From positions 86,908-150,907 of the forward strand of contig NZ_JBIFFV010000010.1 of NCBI RefSeq assembly GCF_043557345.1: 64,000 nt of DNA. Direction: 5' to 3'. The translations under genes were made by a program, and so were the position numbers. The notes under the pieces were generated by a model, which saw only the letters and a list, made by a program, of their open reading frames with translations, had not been told where the DNA came from and did no database searches. Of the stretch, positions 62,715 through 64,000 are shown piece by piece. Position 1 is the stretch's first letter; each line of letters starts with the position of its first letter. The DNA is from Sulfitobacter sp043557345. GTDB lineage: Bacteria > Pseudomonadota > Alphaproteobacteria > Rhodobacterales > Rhodobacteraceae.

Positions 62715-63593
62715 GTGGAGCCAGTCAAAATCATGTGGCGCCAGATCATGGAGATGGCGCGGGATACGATCGCGCTTTTGCCGCAGATCGCTGTCGCAAC
62801 CCTCGTATTGATATTGACCTGGGCCATTGCCGCGCTTGGCCGGTCGCTGGTCAGTAGAACACTGTCGCGTACCAAGCTACGCCCAAGCCTTCAGGATCTC
62901 TTTACCCTACTCACGTCGATTCTCATCTGGGTCTTTGGCGTCATGGTCGCGGCCGTGATCGTCTTTCCCGGCCTCACGCCTGCCAGCATTCTGGCGGGCC
63001 TCGGCATCGGGTCGGTCGCCATCGGTTTCGCGTTCAAGGATGTCTTCGAGAATTTCCTCGCCGGGATCATCATCCTCTTTCGTCGGCAGATGCGCATGGG
63101 GGATCATATCGAATGCGAGGGGATCGAGGGCAAGGTCACCCATATTGCCATCAGGGAAAGCCATATCCGCCAGACGGACGGGCAGCTGGTGATCGTCCCC
63201 AATGCGATGCTCTTCAAGAACCCCGTCTATGTGCGCACGGATCAAAAGCACCGTCGGCAAACCGTGATCTGCGGGGTGGCCTATGATGTCGATCTGGGTG
63301 AGGCGCGGGCGGTGATCTCCGAGGCCGTCGCGCGCTGCGAGACGGTAGAGCAGGGGGAGCATCCGATTCAGGTTTTTGCGCAGGAGTTCGGGGAGTCCTC
63401 GATCAACTTCGAGGTGACCTGGTGGACGGGCTCGGCCCCGGTCGAACAGCGCCGGTCTCGGGATGAGGTGGTGACCTCGGTGAAGCGGGCGCTGGATGAA
63501 GCAGGGCTGGAAATTCCCTTCCCCTATCGCACGCTCACCTTCAAAGAGCCGCTTCCGCTCAGGCGGGCGGAGGAGGATGCAGGGGAGGGGTAG
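62715..63593 (+). CDS. MscS family mechanosensitive ion channel
   Basis: 292 residues from a GTG at 62715 with GAGGAGGGG just upstream; the TTG at 62679 is in frame but lacks such a site. Two to three N-terminal helices (residues ~18-40, 55-85) lead to the pore helix (FPGLTPASILAGLGIGSVAIGFAFKDVFENFLAGIIIL), the MscS signature; then the beta domain DHIECEGIEGKVTHI and the C-terminal alpha/beta cage. It opens on membrane tension to release solutes after hypo-osmotic shock. Confidence 0.92.
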   Translation: MEPVKIMWRQIMEMARDTIALLPQIAVATLVLILTWAIAALGRSLVSRTLSRTKLRPSLQDLFTLLTSILIWVFGVMVAAVIVFPGLTPASILAGLGIGSVAIGFAFKDVFENFLAGIIILFRRQMRMGDHIECEGIEGKVTHIAIRESHIRQTDGQLVIVPNAMLFKNPVYVRTDQKHRRQTVICGVAYDVDLGEARAVISEAVARCETVEQGEHPIQVFAQEFGESSINFEVTWWTGSAPVEQRRSRDEVVTSVKRALDEAGLEIPFPYRTLTFKEPLPLRRAEEDAGEG

Positions 63594-64000
63594 GGTGTGC
63601 GCTGCGAGTCGGCGATTTTGCCTTGTGATCCCGTGAATCGCGGTCGTCTTAGGGGCTCGGGGTGAAAGTATCGGATTTGATAGGGCAGGGGAACCCGACT
63701 TTGGCGTGCTAGTTGCGGAAAATTAGCACGCCATTCCAGCAACTTGCCGAAAGGTTCCCCGAAATATCATCTTTTCTCAAATTTCTGCTTGCGGCTTTGC
63801 GCCACTCGCCTTAGAACCCCCTTCACCGGCGGCGCTGAGGCGCACGGCGGGGCGCCAGACGGGGCGGACGGCAGCGGAGACGCGGATGTTCGGATCACGA
63901 GGTGGATAAGAATTCGAGGTTATCGAGGCGGGGCGCGCCGATAAGTTAGGGCGCATCTCAGTTTCTTTTGTCTCAACGCTGTTTGAAAATTTGATATCTG
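63594..64000. other. Non-coding stretch with nested inverted repeats
   Basis: No gene is supportable in these 407 bases; a 66-codon frame at 63744-63944 has no protein-like features. A 10-bp stem (63702-63711 with 63724-63733) is enclosed by GGGGAACC (63688-63695) and GGTTCCCC (63753-63760), so the segment folds into a long composite hairpin. Confidence 0.5.

Noticed and set aside
63744..63944. 66-codon frame at the right edge
   Set aside because: Low-complexity Gly/Ala/Arg translation, no RBS, starts inside the folded repeat.

Overview
The window looks like a chromosome segment of a marine alphaproteobacterium of the Rhodobacterales (Roseobacter group; a Sulfitobacter-like genome would fit, but the genus is inferred). 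The clues are a GcrA cell-cycle regulator, phosphatidylcholine synthase, a split YcjX/YcjF pair, a GC-rich backbone and short overlapping operons. Both flanks (1-31800 and 62037-64000) are ordinary GC-rich host DNA. From 31801 to 62036 the base composition drops and the content turns accessory.

Left flank: an SseB-family gene cut by the window edge; gcrA; argD-argF-panE (arginine and pantothenate synthesis); a PiT phosphate permease with a Pho-box-like site; a Nudix hydrolase; gnd; truA; ycjX-GNAT-ycjF; a sulfotransferase; a four-gene sucrose/glycosyltransferase operon facing a Crp/Fnr regulator; ileS behind an apparent isoleucine-rich leader peptide; ogt; pcs; rpmB; a BCCT osmolyte carrier; a sirtuin; a LysR regulator with a divergent nitrilase-family enzyme; infA-maf-RNase E/G-yacG; and tRNA-Phe(GAA).

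Island: 30.2 kb inserted at the 3' end of tRNA-Phe. It is bounded by a 22-bp direct repeat (31783-31804 and 62015-62036), has a tyrosine integrase at the right end, and carries paired TGTATCACA repeats inside both ends. Inside lie an IS3 remnant, an intact IS66 element with an 8-bp target duplication, a NERD-type superfamily 1 helicase coupled to a DUF2290-like gene, a lone antitoxin-type DUF2384 protein, a divergent regulator pair around a perfect palindrome, two overlapping tyrosine recombinases, and a phosphorothioate-type defence locus.

Defence locus (46360-59723): one minus-strand unit encodes a cysteine desulfurase (SspA) and a phosphorothioation-associated putative methyltransferase. 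Divergent from it are sspB-sspC-sspD (DUF4007 protein, large P-loop ATPase, PP-loop sulfurtransferase). Convergent to sspD is a four-gene operon: a 54-residue protein, a DndD/SMC-like ATPase, a 154-residue protein and a phospholipase-D nuclease/helicase fusion. The layout fits a single-stranded DNA phosphorothioation system of the SspABCD type with an SspFGH-like restriction arm. The 54-residue gene and the methyltransferase are the least understood parts.

Right flank: csbD, a Pmp3/YqaE peptide and an MscS channel, all stress-related, then a structured non-coding stretch. Gene identities come from motif recognition without database searches.
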